Shown: positions 43,897 to 53,483, counted from the stretch's first letter. The stretch is DNA of 64,000 nt from Thermomonas fusca DSM 15424 (GCF_000423885.1 NZ_AUIV01000023.1:1-64000); one strand, 5' to 3'. Translations and numbers: made by a program. The notes: generated from the letters alone by a model not told the origin.

Positions 43897-46165
43897 GGCC
43901 GGCTCCCTTGCTAAGCGCGTCTGCGCCCGGCGCGATCCGCTGCAGGCTGCTCAGGGTGGCGTCCCAGGCCGCGGTGGCGGGCGCCGCGTGCCGTTCCAGC
44001 AGGCGCAGCCGGCCGGCCGCCAGCTTGCGGGCCAGGCTGTCGAGGTTGTCATTGCCGGCCCGCAGCCCGCGCCGGTTGACCAGCAGCGCCTGGTCGGTGT
44101 GTTCGCTGATCCAGGCCAGCCGGCGCCGCTGCGGGCCGTCCTGGCCTTCGTCGTCGATCTCCACCCACACCGGCAGCGATAGCGACCGCAGGCGCGCGTA
44201 GGCGGCTTGCTCTTCCGGGGTTCGCGGAGTGGAGGGCGCAATGGTGTCCGCGCCGGCACTGTCCTCGCCCAGGCGACCGCGCGCGCGCAGCTGTACCAGC
44301 AGTTCGGTGCGGGAGGCCTGGTCGTTGTCGCTGCCCTGGCCGTTGGCCAGCTGCGTAGCGATCGTGGTGGCGTCGTCGGGGTGGTAGCCGACCTGTTCCA
44401 GGGCAGCGCGGATCTGCTCCACGAACGTCGTGTCGCCGGGCGGCGCGGCCGCCCCGGCGCCGGCGTCGACGATGCGCGCGGTGATATCGAGCAGCTGCCG
44501 CCAAGCATCCGATTGCTCGCCGCTGCGTAGGTGGGTCAGCGACAGGACGTCGGTCCAGGTCTTTTCCAGCAGTGTCGCGTGGAAGCGCGGCAGGCTGCGG
44601 CCGTCGAGCAGGCGGGTGATTTCCTGGTTGGCGCGCTGTCGCGCCACTTCCAGCTTCTCGCGCCCGCGCGCGGCTTCCACCTGCCGGCGTTCGGCCATCT
44701 CCGCCTTGCGATCCAGCGCCTGCAATCCCGATTGCAGGGTGCGGTTGGCCTCGGCGAACGATTCGCTGGTGCCGCCGGCATCCTGCTGCACATGCGAGGC
44801 GGCGCGCTGCAGCAGACCCAGCCACTGCGCGTCGAGGTCGTCGTCCGCCAGCCACTGCGCGCCGGCCAGCGAAATGGCATCGACCAGCTGGCGGGCGGGG
44901 TGGGCGGCGTCGGTGAAGAACCCCTGGTCACGCAGTGCCAGTTGGGTCAGCGGCAGCCGCAGCCGGTCGAGCATCGCTTCGCCGGGGCTGGTCTTGCGCA
45001 GCTCGCGCTGCAGCTGGCCCATGAACAGGCCCAGCAGGTCGAAGGCGTCGTTGTCGACATCGGACAGTGCGACGCCGTGGCCATGCGCTTGCCGTGCCTG
45101 CGCCAGCAGGATGCGGCGGTAGTCGGCCAGCGTGTCCGCCTTCTCGGTGCTGGCGCGCATGCGCTGCAGGGTGGCCAGCAGTTCGTCGTTCGGCAACGCA
45201 TCCAGCGTGCGCTCGTCGCGCTTGCCGGGGCGCAGCTTGCTGAGCAGCCCACGCCGCTGCTGCAGCAGCGACTGCAGCGCGGCGAAACCGGCGGCGACGG
45301 TAGACTGTGCGGCGTCCCCGGGCGTGGACCATCCACCCGGCTGGGGGCCGCCGGGTGCTGCATGGCCGGCCTCGGCGCTGGCGGCATCGTAGGCGGCGCT
45401 TGTCGATCCGGCGCGCACCCGCATCGGCACGAAGCTCAGGAACGGCAGGATGCCATCGTCGATCAGGCGCTGGTTGAATCCTTCAAGCAGGTCCGGATAG
45501 GCATCCATCAACGCTTTTTCGAACTGCTGGAACAACTGCATGCGCGCGTAGCGCGAGAGCTTGAGCTGATCGGCGGACTGCGCCAGTGCCGCGCACAGGG
45601 CGCGCGGTGCCAGCGGCAGGGTTTCGCCGTCGAACGCCGGCGCGGCGGCCAGCACGCCGAAGCGTTGGCCCAGCAGCTGCAGCCCCAGGCTGTTGCGCGC
45701 CTCGATCCGGCTGGCCATGGTGTCGAGCACGAATTCGTCGCTGATCCCTTCCTCTTCCAGCAGGCTCAGGGTCAGGATCGGCGGCGCACCCGCGTCGTGG
45801 CTGTCGTCGCCGTAGTCGCGACGCGCGTCCTGCAGGCTGGCCAGCGAGGCCTCGACGCTGGCAAGGAAGCCGCGGACAAGGAAGGCAGCGCCGCCGCCGA
45901 GGCTGCGCATGGAAGCCAGCTTCGCCTGCTCCAGCGCGGGATCGCTGCCGGCGGTGGTGCGCGCCAGCGCAAGCTCGGTTTCGTGCAGGACCCGCGGCAG
46001 CAGCTGGGCGAACACCGGGCGCAGATCCGCCAGCAGGTGTTCCAGCGCCTGACGGGTACGTCGCGGCAGGCGGGCGCTGGCCAGCGAGGGCGGCGCATTG
46101 CTTGTGGGTGCGGTCGAGGACACGGCGCGTCGGCGCCCCCCTTGGCGCTTTGGCAATCGGTGCAT
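43886..46165 (-). CDS. DUF1631-family protein
   Basis: A 759-aa protein of the DUF1631 family, found in beta- and gammaproteobacteria, with no known activity. It is largely helical. The last 100 residues (RLRSLSLPVWVEIDDEG through RRRLAWISEHTDQALLVNRRGL) look beta-rich and resemble a PilZ-like barrel without the Arg motif. Coupling to a PilZ gene is consistent with a cyclic di-GMP link. I prefer ATG 46165 (MHRLPKRQGG); a TTG at 46192 is the alternative. Confidence 0.8.
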   Translation of the reverse strand: MHRLPKRQGGRRRAVSSTAPTSNAPPSLASARLPRRTRQALEHLLADLRPVFAQLLPRVLHETELALARTTAGSDPALEQAKLASMRSLGGGAAFLVRGFLASVEASLASLQDARRDYGDDSHDAGAPPILTLSLLEEEGISDEFVLDTMASRIEARNSLGLQLLGQRFGVLAAAPAFDGETLPLAPRALCAALAQSADQLKLSRYARMQLFQQFEKALMDAYPDLLEGFNQRLIDDGILPFLSFVPMRVRAGSTSAAYDAASAEAGHAAPGGPQPGGWSTPGDAAQSTVAAGFAALQSLLQQRRGLLSKLRPGKRDERTLDALPNDELLATLQRMRASTEKADTLADYRRILLAQARQAHGHGVALSDVDNDAFDLLGLFMGQLQRELRKTSPGEAMLDRLRLPLTQLALRDQGFFTDAAHPARQLVDAISLAGAQWLADDDLDAQWLGLLQRAASHVQQDAGGTSESFAEANRTLQSGLQALDRKAEMAERRQVEAARGREKLEVARQRANQEITRLLDGRSLPRFHATLLEKTWTDVLSLTHLRSGEQSDAWRQLLDITARIVDAGAGAAAPPGDTTFVEQIRAALEQVGYHPDDATTIATQLANGQGSDNDQASRTELLVQLRARGRLGEDSAGADTIAPSTPRTPEEQAAYARLRSLSLPVWVEIDDEGQDGPQRRRLAWISEHTDQALLVNRRGLRAGNDNLDSLARKLAAGRLRLLERHAAPATAAWDATLSSLQRIAPGADALSKGAGHEP

Positions 46166-46241
46166 GGTATGCGGCAACCGTCGCCGCCTCAATCACGCGG
46201 GCCAAAGCGCGCGCGGCCGGCCGTGCAGGTTTTGCCTCGGT

Positions 46242-47393
46242 TCAGTCCAGGAACAGCCCGATCACGTCGTTGGCGAAGCGCCGCCCCAGCTCGGTCGGAC
46301 GCAGCCAGTCGGCGTCCGGTTCCAGCCATCCGCGCGCGCGCGCCAGCGCCACCCGCTCGGCGATGGCGGCGGCGGGCAGCCCCGTGCGCGCTTCGAACAT
46401 CGTCATCGGCACGCCTTCGTTCAGGCGCAGCGCGTTGAGCATGAAGTCGAACGGCAGCCGCTGCGCGGCCAGGTATTCGTCGCCACCGATCGCCGCGGCA
46501 GTGCCGGCCTTGGCCAGGTAGTCGGTGGGATGCTTGAGCTTCCAGCGCCGCAGCACCTGCTGGGTGGCGCCGAGCGTCAGCTTGCCGTGGGCGCCGGCGC
46601 CGATGCCGAGGTAGTCGCCGAAGCGCCAGTAGTTGAGGTTGTGCCGGCACTGGCGGCCTTCGCGTGCGTAGGCGCTGATCTCGTACTGGGCGAAACCGGC
46701 ATCGGCCAGGCGCGCCTGGCAGGCCTCCTGCATGTCCCAGGCGGAATCCTCGTCGGGGATGCCGGCCGGCACCCGCGCGGCGAACACGGTGTTCGGCTCC
46801 AGGGTCAGCTGGTAATGGCTGATATGGGTCGGCGCCAGTGCGACGGCGCGCTCGACGTCGTCCAGCGCCATCGCCAGCGTCTGCTGCGGCAGCGCGTACA
46901 TCAGGTCGAGGTTGAAGTTGTCGAAGCCCGCATCCTGCGCCGACTTCACCGCGCGCTCGGCGTCGCCGCTGCTGTGGATGCGGCCGAGTCGCTGCAGGCA
47001 GCCGTCGTCAAAGCTCTGCACGCCGAAGCTCAGGCGGTTGACCCCGGCGGCGCGATAGCCGGCAAACGGGCCGTGTTCCACCGTGCCCGGGTTGGTCTCG
47101 AGGGTGATTTCCACGTCCGGGGCAAAGCGCAGCCGCGCGCTGGCCTGCTGCAGGAAGCGGTCGATCGCCTCCGGCGGGAACAGCGAGGGCGTGCCGCCGC
47201 CGAAGAACACGCTGTGGACGATGCGGCCCCAGGCCAGCGGCAGGTCGAAGTCGAGGTCGGCCACCAGCGCGTCGATGTAGGCATCCAGCGGCAGCGCGCC
47301 TTTCGCCGCATGCGAATTGAAGTCGCAGTACGGACATTTGCGCACGCACCAGGGCAGGTGCACGTAAAGAGCGAGAGGCGGGGGCGTGAGCAT
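46242..47393 (-). CDS. hemW: Radical SAM heme chaperone HemW
   Basis: A 383-aa radical SAM protein with the cluster motif CVRKCPYC (about 16-23) and the HemW-specific HNxxYW motif (CRHNLNYWRFGDY, about 240). HemW delivers heme to membrane proteins; it lacks the extra cysteine-context of coproporphyrinogen dehydrogenase HemN. The start at 47393 overlaps the rdgB stop by 1 bp (TGATG). Confidence 0.93.
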   Translation of the reverse strand: MLTPPPLALYVHLPWCVRKCPYCDFNSHAAKGALPLDAYIDALVADLDFDLPLAWGRIVHSVFFGGGTPSLFPPEAIDRFLQQASARLRFAPDVEITLETNPGTVEHGPFAGYRAAGVNRLSFGVQSFDDGCLQRLGRIHSSGDAERAVKSAQDAGFDNFNLDLMYALPQQTLAMALDDVERAVALAPTHISHYQLTLEPNTVFAARVPAGIPDEDSAWDMQEACQARLADAGFAQYEISAYAREGRQCRHNLNYWRFGDYLGIGAGAHGKLTLGATQQVLRRWKLKHPTDYLAKAGTAAAIGGDEYLAAQRLPFDFMLNALRLNEGVPMTMFEARTGLPAAAIAERVALARARGWLEPDADWLRPTELGRRFANDVIGLFLD

Positions 47394-47980
47394 CAGGTGC
47401 GTCGCAACTTCGTGCGCAGCTGCGCCAGCGCCACGCCGCGATGGCTGTCGCGGTTCTTCACCTCGGCCGGCAGCTCGGCCGCGCTGCAGCCGTGCGCCGG
47501 CGAGAAGAACACCGGGTCGTAGCCAAAGCCGCCGCGGCCGCTGCGCGCCTGCAGGATGCGACCTTCCCAGCTGCCCTCGGCGACCAGCGGCATCGGGTCG
47601 TCGGCGTGGCGCACCAGCGCCAGCACGCAGACGAAGCGCGCGCCGCGATCCGCGCCGGCTACGCTGTCGAGTTCGCGCAGCAGCTTGTCGATGTTCGCTT
47701 CGCTGTCGCCGTGGCGACCGGCGTAGCGCGCCGAATACAGTCCGGGCGCGCCGCGCAGCGCATCGACGCACAGCCCGGAGTCGTCGCCCAGCGCCGGCAA
47801 GCCGGTGGCGTGAGCGGCGTGGCGAGCCTTGAGAATGGCGTTCTCGATGAAACTCAGGCCGGTTTCATCGGCGTCGCCCACACCGAATTCGGACTGCGCG
47901 TGCAGCTCGAAACCTTCGCCGAGCAGCTCGCGCAGTTCGGCCAGCTTGCCGGCGTTGCCGCTGGCGAGAACAAGCTTCAT
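47393..47980 (-). CDS. rdgB: XTP/dITP pyrophosphatase
   Basis: A house-cleaning nucleotidase that hydrolyses XTP, dITP and related non-canonical purine nucleotides. The 195-aa protein has LASGNAGKLAELRELL, the catalytic GDDSGLCVDAL and SGRGGFGYDPVFF signatures. It lies between rph and hemW on the same strand, the usual arrangement rph-rdgB-hemW. Confidence 0.96.
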   Translation of the reverse strand: MKLVLASGNAGKLAELRELLGEGFELHAQSEFGVGDADETGLSFIENAILKARHAAHATGLPALGDDSGLCVDALRGAPGLYSARYAGRHGDSEANIDKLLRELDSVAGADRGARFVCVLALVRHADDPMPLVAEGSWEGRILQARSGRGGFGYDPVFFSPAHGCSAAELPAEVKNRDSHRGVALAQLRTKLRRT

Positions 47981-47993
47981 CGGACGGCCGGCT

Positions 47994-48737
47994 TCACGCC
48001 AGCCCCAGCGCTGCCCGCTGCGCGGCGAACAGTTCGGCGCAGCCCTTCTCGGCCAGTGCCAGCAGCGCGTCCAGTTCGTCGCGGCGGAAGGCAAGGCCTT
48101 CGGCGGTACCCTGCAGCTCGATGAAGCCGCCGCCATCGTTCATCACCACATTCATGTCGGTGTCGCAGCCGCTGTCCTCGGTGTAGTCGAGGTCGAGCAC
48201 CGGCACGCCCTGGTAGATGCCGGCCGACACCGCCGCCACTGCACCCACCAGCGGCGTGCGGCCGCTGGCCGGCAGCTTGATGTCGCGTCGGTCGATCAGG
48301 CCCTGCACCGCATCCGCCAGTGCCACGTAGGCGCCGGTGATGGCGGCGGTACGGGTGCCACCGTCGGCTTGCAGCACGTCGCAGTCGAGGGTGATGGTGC
48401 GCTCGCCCAGCAGCGCGCGGTCCACGCAGGCGCGCAGGCTGCGACCGATCAGGCGCTGGATCTCCAGCGTGCGCCCGCCCTGCTTGCCGCGGGCGGCCTC
48501 GCGGTCGCTGCGGGTGTGGGTAGCGCGCGGCAGCATCCCGTATTCGGCGGTGACCCAGCCTTCGCCCTTGCCGCGCAGGAACCCCGGAACCTTGTTTTCC
48601 ACGCTGGCGGTGCACAGCACGCGGGTGTCGCCGAAGCTCACCAGCACCGAGCCTTCGGCGTGGCGGGTGAAGCCGCGCTGGATGGAAACGACGCGCAACT
48701 GGTCCGCGCTGCGGCCGCTGGGACGGGCAAAGGCCAT
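47994..48737 (-). CDS. rph: Ribonuclease PH
   Basis: A phosphorolytic 3' exoribonuclease acting on tRNA and rRNA 3' ends. The 247-aa protein has the family start RPSGRSADQLR, GKGEGWVTAEYGMLPRATHTR and the phosphate-site region CDVLQADGGTRTAAITGA, all intact, with no truncation such as that seen in E. coli K-12. It is divergent from yicC with a 66-bp gap. Confidence 0.96.
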   Translation of the reverse strand: MAFARPSGRSADQLRVVSIQRGFTRHAEGSVLVSFGDTRVLCTASVENKVPGFLRGKGEGWVTAEYGMLPRATHTRSDREAARGKQGGRTLEIQRLIGRSLRACVDRALLGERTITLDCDVLQADGGTRTAAITGAYVALADAVQGLIDRRDIKLPASGRTPLVGAVAAVSAGIYQGVPVLDLDYTEDSGCDTDMNVVMNDGGGFIELQGTAEGLAFRRDELDALLALAEKGCAELFAAQRAALGLA

Positions 48738-48803
48738 GGTGAAAACCGGAAATCGATGGGGCGCTAGATTACCATTCGCACTTTGCAGGCCCTGGAATTC
48801 CGC

Positions 48804-49667
48804 ATGATCCGCAGCATGACCGCTTTCGCCGCCGGCGAGCGCAGCACCGAATGGGGCGTGCTTTCCGGCGAACTGCGCGCGGTGAACCACCGATTCCTCG
48901 AGCTTGCCCTGCGCCTGCCGGACGAGCTGCGCGCGTTCGAGGCCGCGCTGCGTGAACGCGTGTCCGCCCGCGTGTCGCGCGGCAAGCTTGATCTGGTGCT
49001 GCGCCTGCGCGCGCCGCAGTCCGATGCCGGCATGCATATCGATGACGCGATGGTCGAGGAATTGGCGCGGCTCAACCTCGGGCTGGCCTCGAAGTTTCCC
49101 GGACTGCGGACCAGCCTGACCGAGCTGCTGCAATACCCCGGCGTGCTGCGCGGCCGCGACGCCGACGCCGAGGCGATGCAGCGCGAAGCATTGGCGCTGC
49201 TCGATGCGGTACTGGATGATTTCACCGATGCGCGCGAACGCGAGGGCGGCAAGCTGGCGCAGGTGATCAGCGAGCGCGCCGAGGCGATCGCGAAGATCGC
49301 CGCCGAAGTGCGCACGCTGGTGCCGCAGATCCGCGCCGGCCAGCGCAGCAAGCTGGAAACGCGGCTGGCCGATCTCTCGCAGCCGGCCGACCCGGGGCGG
49401 CTGGAGCAGGAGCTGGTGATCTGGCTGCAGAAGCTCGACGTGGACGAAGAGCTGGACCGCCTCGACAGCCATCTGGTCGAACTGCGCCGCATCCTCAAGG
49501 GCGGCAAGGAGCCGGTCGGACGGCGCCTGGATTTCCTGCTGCAGGAATTCAATCGCGAGGCGAACACGCTCGGCAGCAAATCGGTCGACGCGCGCACCAG
49601 CAACGCCGCGGTCGAGCTGAAGGTGCTGATCGACCAGATCCGCGAGCAGATCCAGAACATCGAGTAA
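48804..49667 (+). CDS. yicC: YicC-family endoribonuclease
   Basis: A 287-aa YicC/YloC protein (MIRSMTAFA...ELRAVNHRFLEL at the N-terminus, LDFLLQEFNREANTLGSKS at the C-terminus). Members are reported endoribonucleases that act on structured or small RNA such as RyhB in E. coli. I chose ATG 48804 (MIRSMTAF), matching the family, over the upstream 48783. gmk begins 6 bp downstream. Confidence 0.93.
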   Translation: MIRSMTAFAAGERSTEWGVLSGELRAVNHRFLELALRLPDELRAFEAALRERVSARVSRGKLDLVLRLRAPQSDAGMHIDDAMVEELARLNLGLASKFPGLRTSLTELLQYPGVLRGRDADAEAMQREALALLDAVLDDFTDAREREGGKLAQVISERAEAIAKIAAEVRTLVPQIRAGQRSKLETRLADLSQPADPGRLEQELVIWLQKLDVDEELDRLDSHLVELRRILKGGKEPVGRRLDFLLQEFNREANTLGSKSVDARTSNAAVELKVLIDQIREQIQNIE

Positions 49668-49673
49668 CGGCCC

Positions 49674-50291
49674 ATGCGCGGAACCCTCTACATTGTCGCC
49701 GCGCCCTCCGGCGCCGGCAAATCCAGCATCGTCAACGCGGTGCTGAAGCGCGACCCGAACCTGCGGCTGTCGATCTCGTTCACTTCCCGCGCGCCGCGGC
49801 CGGGCGAGCGCCACGCCGAGCACTACAACTTCGTCACCGCGGCGGAGTTCGAGGCAATGGTCGATGCCGGCGACTTCTTCGAGCACGCGCGCGTCCACGG
49901 CGACTGGAAGGGCACCGCGCGGCAGTCGGTGGAGCCGCAGCTGGCGTCAGGCCACGACGTGCTGCTGGAAATCGACTGGCAGGGCGCGCGCCAGGTCCGG
50001 TCCCAGTTGCCGGACGCGGTCAGCGTGTTCATCCTGCCGCCCTCGCGCGCCGCGCTGGAAGAGCGCATGCGCAAGCGCGGGCAGGACAGCGAGGAGGTCA
50101 TCCAGCGCCGGCTGGCTGCCGCCCGCGAGGAAATGAGCCATTACGGCGAATTCGACTACGTGATCGTCAACGAGGTGTTCGAGGTCGCGGTGGCGGAGAT
50201 GTGCAGCGTCTTCACCGCCAGCCGGCTGCGCAAGGATGCGCAGGTGGCGCGGCACGCGCGCCTGATCACCTCGCTGCTGGTGGACCCTTAG
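49674..50291 (+). CDS. gmk: Guanylate kinase
   Basis: Phosphorylates GMP to GDP. The 205-aa protein has the P-loop APSGAGKSSIVNAV (about 10-23), the GMP-binding SFTSRAPRPGERHAEHYNFV and LLEIDWQGARQVR. It is followed by rpoZ and spoT, a conserved nucleotide/alarmone neighbourhood. Confidence 0.97.
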   Translation: MRGTLYIVAAPSGAGKSSIVNAVLKRDPNLRLSISFTSRAPRPGERHAEHYNFVTAAEFEAMVDAGDFFEHARVHGDWKGTARQSVEPQLASGHDVLLEIDWQGARQVRSQLPDAVSVFILPPSRAALEERMRKRGQDSEEVIQRRLAAAREEMSHYGEFDYVIVNEVFEVAVAEMCSVFTASRLRKDAQVARHARLITSLLVDP

Positions 50292-50362
50292 GTCGTTTCG
50301 CTCGATTCGGTTGCCGATGCCGGCCGAAATCGTCCTATGTGATTGATTTTCAAGACCGAGAC

Positions 50363-50391
50363 TTGCGGCGAGGGCGTGGCGCGTCTACACT
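50363..50391 (+). promoter_or_regulatory. Candidate rpoZ promoter
   Basis: TTGCGG (50363-50368) and TACACT (50386-50391) are separated by 17 bp, in the 147-bp gap between gmk and rpoZ and 48 bp upstream of the rpoZ start. Good spacing and a fair match to sigma-70. Confidence 0.5.
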
Positions 50392-50438
50392 CCCCGGTTC
50401 TTTCGATCCCTTGCGCGGCCCATCGCCGCAGGACAGAC

Positions 50439-50738
50439 ATGGCCCGTATTACCGTCGAAGACTGCCTGCAGGTGGTCGATAATCGCTTCGAACTCGTGAT
50501 GATGGCCTCCAAGCGCGCGCGCCAGCTGGCTGGCGGCGTGGAGTCCAAGCTGGACAACAGCGAAGCCAACGACAAGCCCACCGTGCTGGCGCTGCGCGAG
50601 ATCGCCGCCCGTGCCATCGACACCGATTTCATCGATGCGGTGGAAAAGGCCGAGCGCGAGCGCAAGGAACGCGAGGCGCTGGAGTGGGCTGCCGCCGAAG
50701 TGGTGGCTGGCGACGACGACATGAAGGGCGACGACTGA
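50439..50738 (+). CDS. rpoZ: RNA polymerase omega subunit
   Basis: A 99-aa protein with MARITVEDCLQVVDNRFELVMMASKRARQL, the conserved omega core that clamps the beta-prime C-terminus, and an acidic helical tail. Omega also forms part of a ppGpp site, matching the adjacent spoT gene. A terminator follows, so at least part of the transcription ends before spoT. Confidence 0.97.
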   Translation: MARITVEDCLQVVDNRFELVMMASKRARQLAGGVESKLDNSEANDKPTVLALREIAARAIDTDFIDAVEKAERERKEREALEWAAAEVVAGDDDMKGDD

Positions 50739-50762
50739 GCGCGGCGCGCGCCTTCGCCCTCG

Positions 50763-50790
50763 AAGCGGCCCTGCGGGGCCGCTTTTGCGT
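50763..50790 (+). terminator. rpoZ terminator
   Basis: AAGCGGCCC (50763-50771), loop TGCG, and GGGCCGCTT are followed by TTT and a further GT-rich stretch. It is a clear intrinsic terminator in the 99-bp rpoZ-spoT gap. Read-through or a local promoter must then supply spoT. Confidence 0.75.
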
Positions 50791-50837
50791 TGTGGAAACC
50801 GTTTGCGGGCACCGCGTGGCAAGGTTAGGCTCGACGC

Positions 50838-53006
50838 ATGACGCCCGGCGATCCCGCGCTTGCCCTGCACGACACCGCGCCCGACGCGGCGGCGGTGCCG
50901 GACTATGTGCAGGCGCTGGAGCACGCCGCCTACTATCTTGATGACACCCAGCGCGCCCAGCTGCGCCGCGCCTGGGCGATCGGTGCGGCCGCCCACGCCG
51001 GGCAGACCCGCAAGTCCGGCGAGCCCTACATCACCCACCCGGTGGCGGTGGCGCAGGTGCTGGCCGAGCTGGGGCTGGATCTGGAGACGCTGGTTGCGGC
51101 GATCCTGCACGACACCATCGAAGACACCCCGCTGACCCGCACCGACGTTGCAGCGCAGTTCGGCGAAACCGTGGCCGAACTGGTCGATGGCGTCACCAAG
51201 CTGGAGAAGGTGCGCTTCGCCGACAAGCAGGAAGCGGCGGCGGAAAGCTTCCGCAAGATGCTGCTGGCGATGTCGCGCGACCTGCGCGTCATCATGATCA
51301 AGCTGGCCGACCGCCTGCACAACATGCGCACGCTGGGGGCGAAGTCCCCGCATGCGCGCCGCCGCATCGCGGTGGAGACGCTGGAGATCTACGCGCCGAT
51401 CGCGCAGCGGCTGGGCATGAACCTGGTCAAGGCGGAGTTGCAGGACCTCGGTTTCAAGGCGCTGCATCCGTGGCGGCACGCGGTGATCGCCAAGCGCATC
51501 CGCAGCCAGCCGCTGGTGCGGCGCGAGGCGCTGGGGCAGATCGAGGCGCGGCTGGCGCAGCGGCTGGCGCTGGAGAAACTCGAGCATCGGTTGGTGGGTC
51601 GGGTGAAAACGCCGTGGAGCGTCTATACCAAGATGCGCGCGCAGAGCCGCAGCTTCGCCCAGGTGATGGACGTGTTCGGCTTCCGGGTGGTGGTGGACAC
51701 GGTGGCCGACTGCTACCACGCCCTGGGCGTGGTGCATGCGGTGTACAAGCCGCTGGACGGGCGCTTCCGCGACTTCATCGCCATCCCCAAGGCGAACGGC
51801 TACCAGTCGCTGCATACGGTGCTGTTCGGGCCCTACGGCTCGCCGATCGAGGTGCAGATCCGCACCCGCGAGATGGACCTGATCGCCGAACGCGGCGTGG
51901 CCGCGCACTGGGCCTACAAGATCGGCGTGGACGGCGGCGGCAACAGCGCGCAGAGCCGGGCGGCGGCGTGGATCGCCAACCTGGTGGAAACCCAGCGCGG
52001 CACCGGTTCGTCGCTGGAATTCCTGGAAAACGTCAAGGTCGACCTGTTCCCCGACGAGGTCTACCTGTTCACGCCGAAGGGCGACATCCTCTCGCTGCCG
52101 CGCAATTCCACCGCGCTGGACTTCGCCTACGCGGTGCATACCGACGTCGGCAACCATGCGGTGACCGCGCGTGTGGACAAGCGGTTGGCGCCGCTGCGCA
52201 CCAAGCTGGTCAGCGGCCAGTCGGTGGAGATCATCACCGCGAAGTCGGCGGTGCCGACCACCCAGTGGCTGGAGTTCGTGGCCACCAGCAAGGCGCGCAC
52301 CGCGATCCGCCAGCAGCTCAAGCAGCTGGAGCACGAAGACGCGGTGCAGCTGGGGCATTACATGCTGGATCGCGCGCTGGGCGCCCAGGGCACCGCGCTG
52401 GACCGGATCCCGATGCCGCGGCTGGAGACCTATCTGTCCGACAACCGCTATTCGCGGCTGGAAGCGATGCTGGCCGACATCGCGCTGGGCAACCGCATGC
52501 CCTCGCAGGTGGCGCTGGCGCTGGCGCAGCAGGAGAGCGGCGGGCAGTCGGGCACGCCGGCGCTGCAGGAGCGCATCCTCATCACCGGCGGCGAGCGCGG
52601 GGTGATCAGTTTCGCCCAGTGCTGCCTGCCGATCCCGCGCGACGAGATCATGGGCTACCACAGCGCCGGCAAGGGCATCGTCGTCCACCGCATGGAATGC
52701 CCCAACCTGGCCGAACTGCGCAAGTCGCCGGAGCGCTGGGTGGCGATCGGCTGGGATCGCGAGGTGTCCGGCGATTTCAGTTCGGCGATCCGCATCGAGG
52801 TGGAGAACCGGCCGGGCGTGCTGGCGCAGGTGGCGGCGGCGATCGCCAATGCCGCTTCCAACATCGACCGGGTGGAATATCTGGAGCGCGACAGCAACAT
52901 CGCGGTGCTGCGCTTCGGCATCGACGTGACCGACGGCCGCCATCTGGCCGAAGTGATTCGTGGCGTGCGCCGGTTGCAGGTGGTGCAGGACGTGCAGCGC
53001 TGCTGA
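50838..53006 (+). CDS. spoT: Bifunctional (p)ppGpp synthetase/hydrolase
   Basis: The stringent-response enzyme: 722 aa with an HD hydrolase domain (AAILHDTIEDT, about 90-100), the synthetase domain (DVFGFRVVVDTVADCY and IAIPKANGYQSLHTVLFGP, about 280-335), a TGS domain (VYLFTPKGDILSLPRNSTALDFAYAVH) and a C-terminal ACT domain (about 645-720). The intact HD motif favours SpoT over RelA. Its place after gmk-rpoZ and before ridA-recG is the standard gammaproteobacterial order. Confidence 0.96.
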   Translation: MTPGDPALALHDTAPDAAAVPDYVQALEHAAYYLDDTQRAQLRRAWAIGAAAHAGQTRKSGEPYITHPVAVAQVLAELGLDLETLVAAILHDTIEDTPLTRTDVAAQFGETVAELVDGVTKLEKVRFADKQEAAAESFRKMLLAMSRDLRVIMIKLADRLHNMRTLGAKSPHARRRIAVETLEIYAPIAQRLGMNLVKAELQDLGFKALHPWRHAVIAKRIRSQPLVRREALGQIEARLAQRLALEKLEHRLVGRVKTPWSVYTKMRAQSRSFAQVMDVFGFRVVVDTVADCYHALGVVHAVYKPLDGRFRDFIAIPKANGYQSLHTVLFGPYGSPIEVQIRTREMDLIAERGVAAHWAYKIGVDGGGNSAQSRAAAWIANLVETQRGTGSSLEFLENVKVDLFPDEVYLFTPKGDILSLPRNSTALDFAYAVHTDVGNHAVTARVDKRLAPLRTKLVSGQSVEIITAKSAVPTTQWLEFVATSKARTAIRQQLKQLEHEDAVQLGHYMLDRALGAQGTALDRIPMPRLETYLSDNRYSRLEAMLADIALGNRMPSQVALALAQQESGGQSGTPALQERILITGGERGVISFAQCCLPIPRDEIMGYHSAGKGIVVHRMECPNLAELRKSPERWVAIGWDREVSGDFSSAIRIEVENRPGVLAQVAAAIANAASNIDRVEYLERDSNIAVLRFGIDVTDGRHLAEVIRGVRRLQVVQDVQRC

Positions 53007-53043
53007 GGCAGCAGCACGGGCGGTCGCGCGGCTGGCTGCGCCC

Positions 53044-53049
53044 TACAAT
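53044..53049 (+). promoter_or_regulatory. Candidate -10 box of ridA-recG
   Basis: TACAAT lies 30 bp before the ridA start in the spoT-ridA gap. The -35 region is weak. If used, this promoter would drive ridA, the recG fragment and, by read-through, the element genes downstream. Confidence 0.4.
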
Positions 53050-53078
53050 GGCCGGACCCATCCTTCCACGGAGTCCCC

Positions 53079-53459
53079 ATGTCCCGCACCCCGATCCATT
53101 CCGACGCCGCGCCCGCCGCCATCGGCCCGTACTCGCAGGCGATCCGCGCCGGCAACACCGTTTACCTGTCCGGGCAGACGCCGCTGGTGCCGGCCACCGG
53201 GCAGATGGCCGAAGGCGACATCGAGGCGCAGGCGCGGCAGGCGTTCGACAACCTGAAGGCGGTCTGCGAAGCGGCCGGTGGTTCGTTCGACAACATCGTG
53301 CGGCTGGGCCTGTACCTCACCGACCTGGGCGATTTCGCCCGCGTCAACGCGGTGATGGCGGAATATTTCAGCCAACCCTATCCGGCGCGTTCCACCATCC
53401 AGGCGTCCGCGCTGCCGCGCGGTGCGGCGTTCGAGGTCGATGGCGTGATGGTGATCTGA
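53079..53459 (+). CDS. ridA: RidA-family reactive intermediate deaminase
   Basis: A 126-aa YjgF/YER057c/UK114 protein that hydrolyses reactive enamines and imines released by PLP enzymes such as threonine dehydratase. Family motifs are AIGPYSQAIRAGNTVYLSGQTPL and the Arg-containing ASALPRGAAFEVDGVMVI. It shares the spoT-recG locus. Its classical substrate source, IlvA, is also encoded in this window. Confidence 0.94.
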   Translation: MSRTPIHSDAAPAAIGPYSQAIRAGNTVYLSGQTPLVPATGQMAEGDIEAQARQAFDNLKAVCEAAGGSFDNIVRLGLYLTDLGDFARVNAVMAEYFSQPYPARSTIQASALPRGAAFEVDGVMVI

Positions 53460-53483
53460 AGCCGGAGCGTTCCGGCCGACACC

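Noticed and set aside
46166..46192. A TTG start at 46192 for the DUF1631 protein
   Set aside because: No ribosome site is visible, and the ATG at 46165 is enough for the full domain. The TTG is kept only as an alternative.
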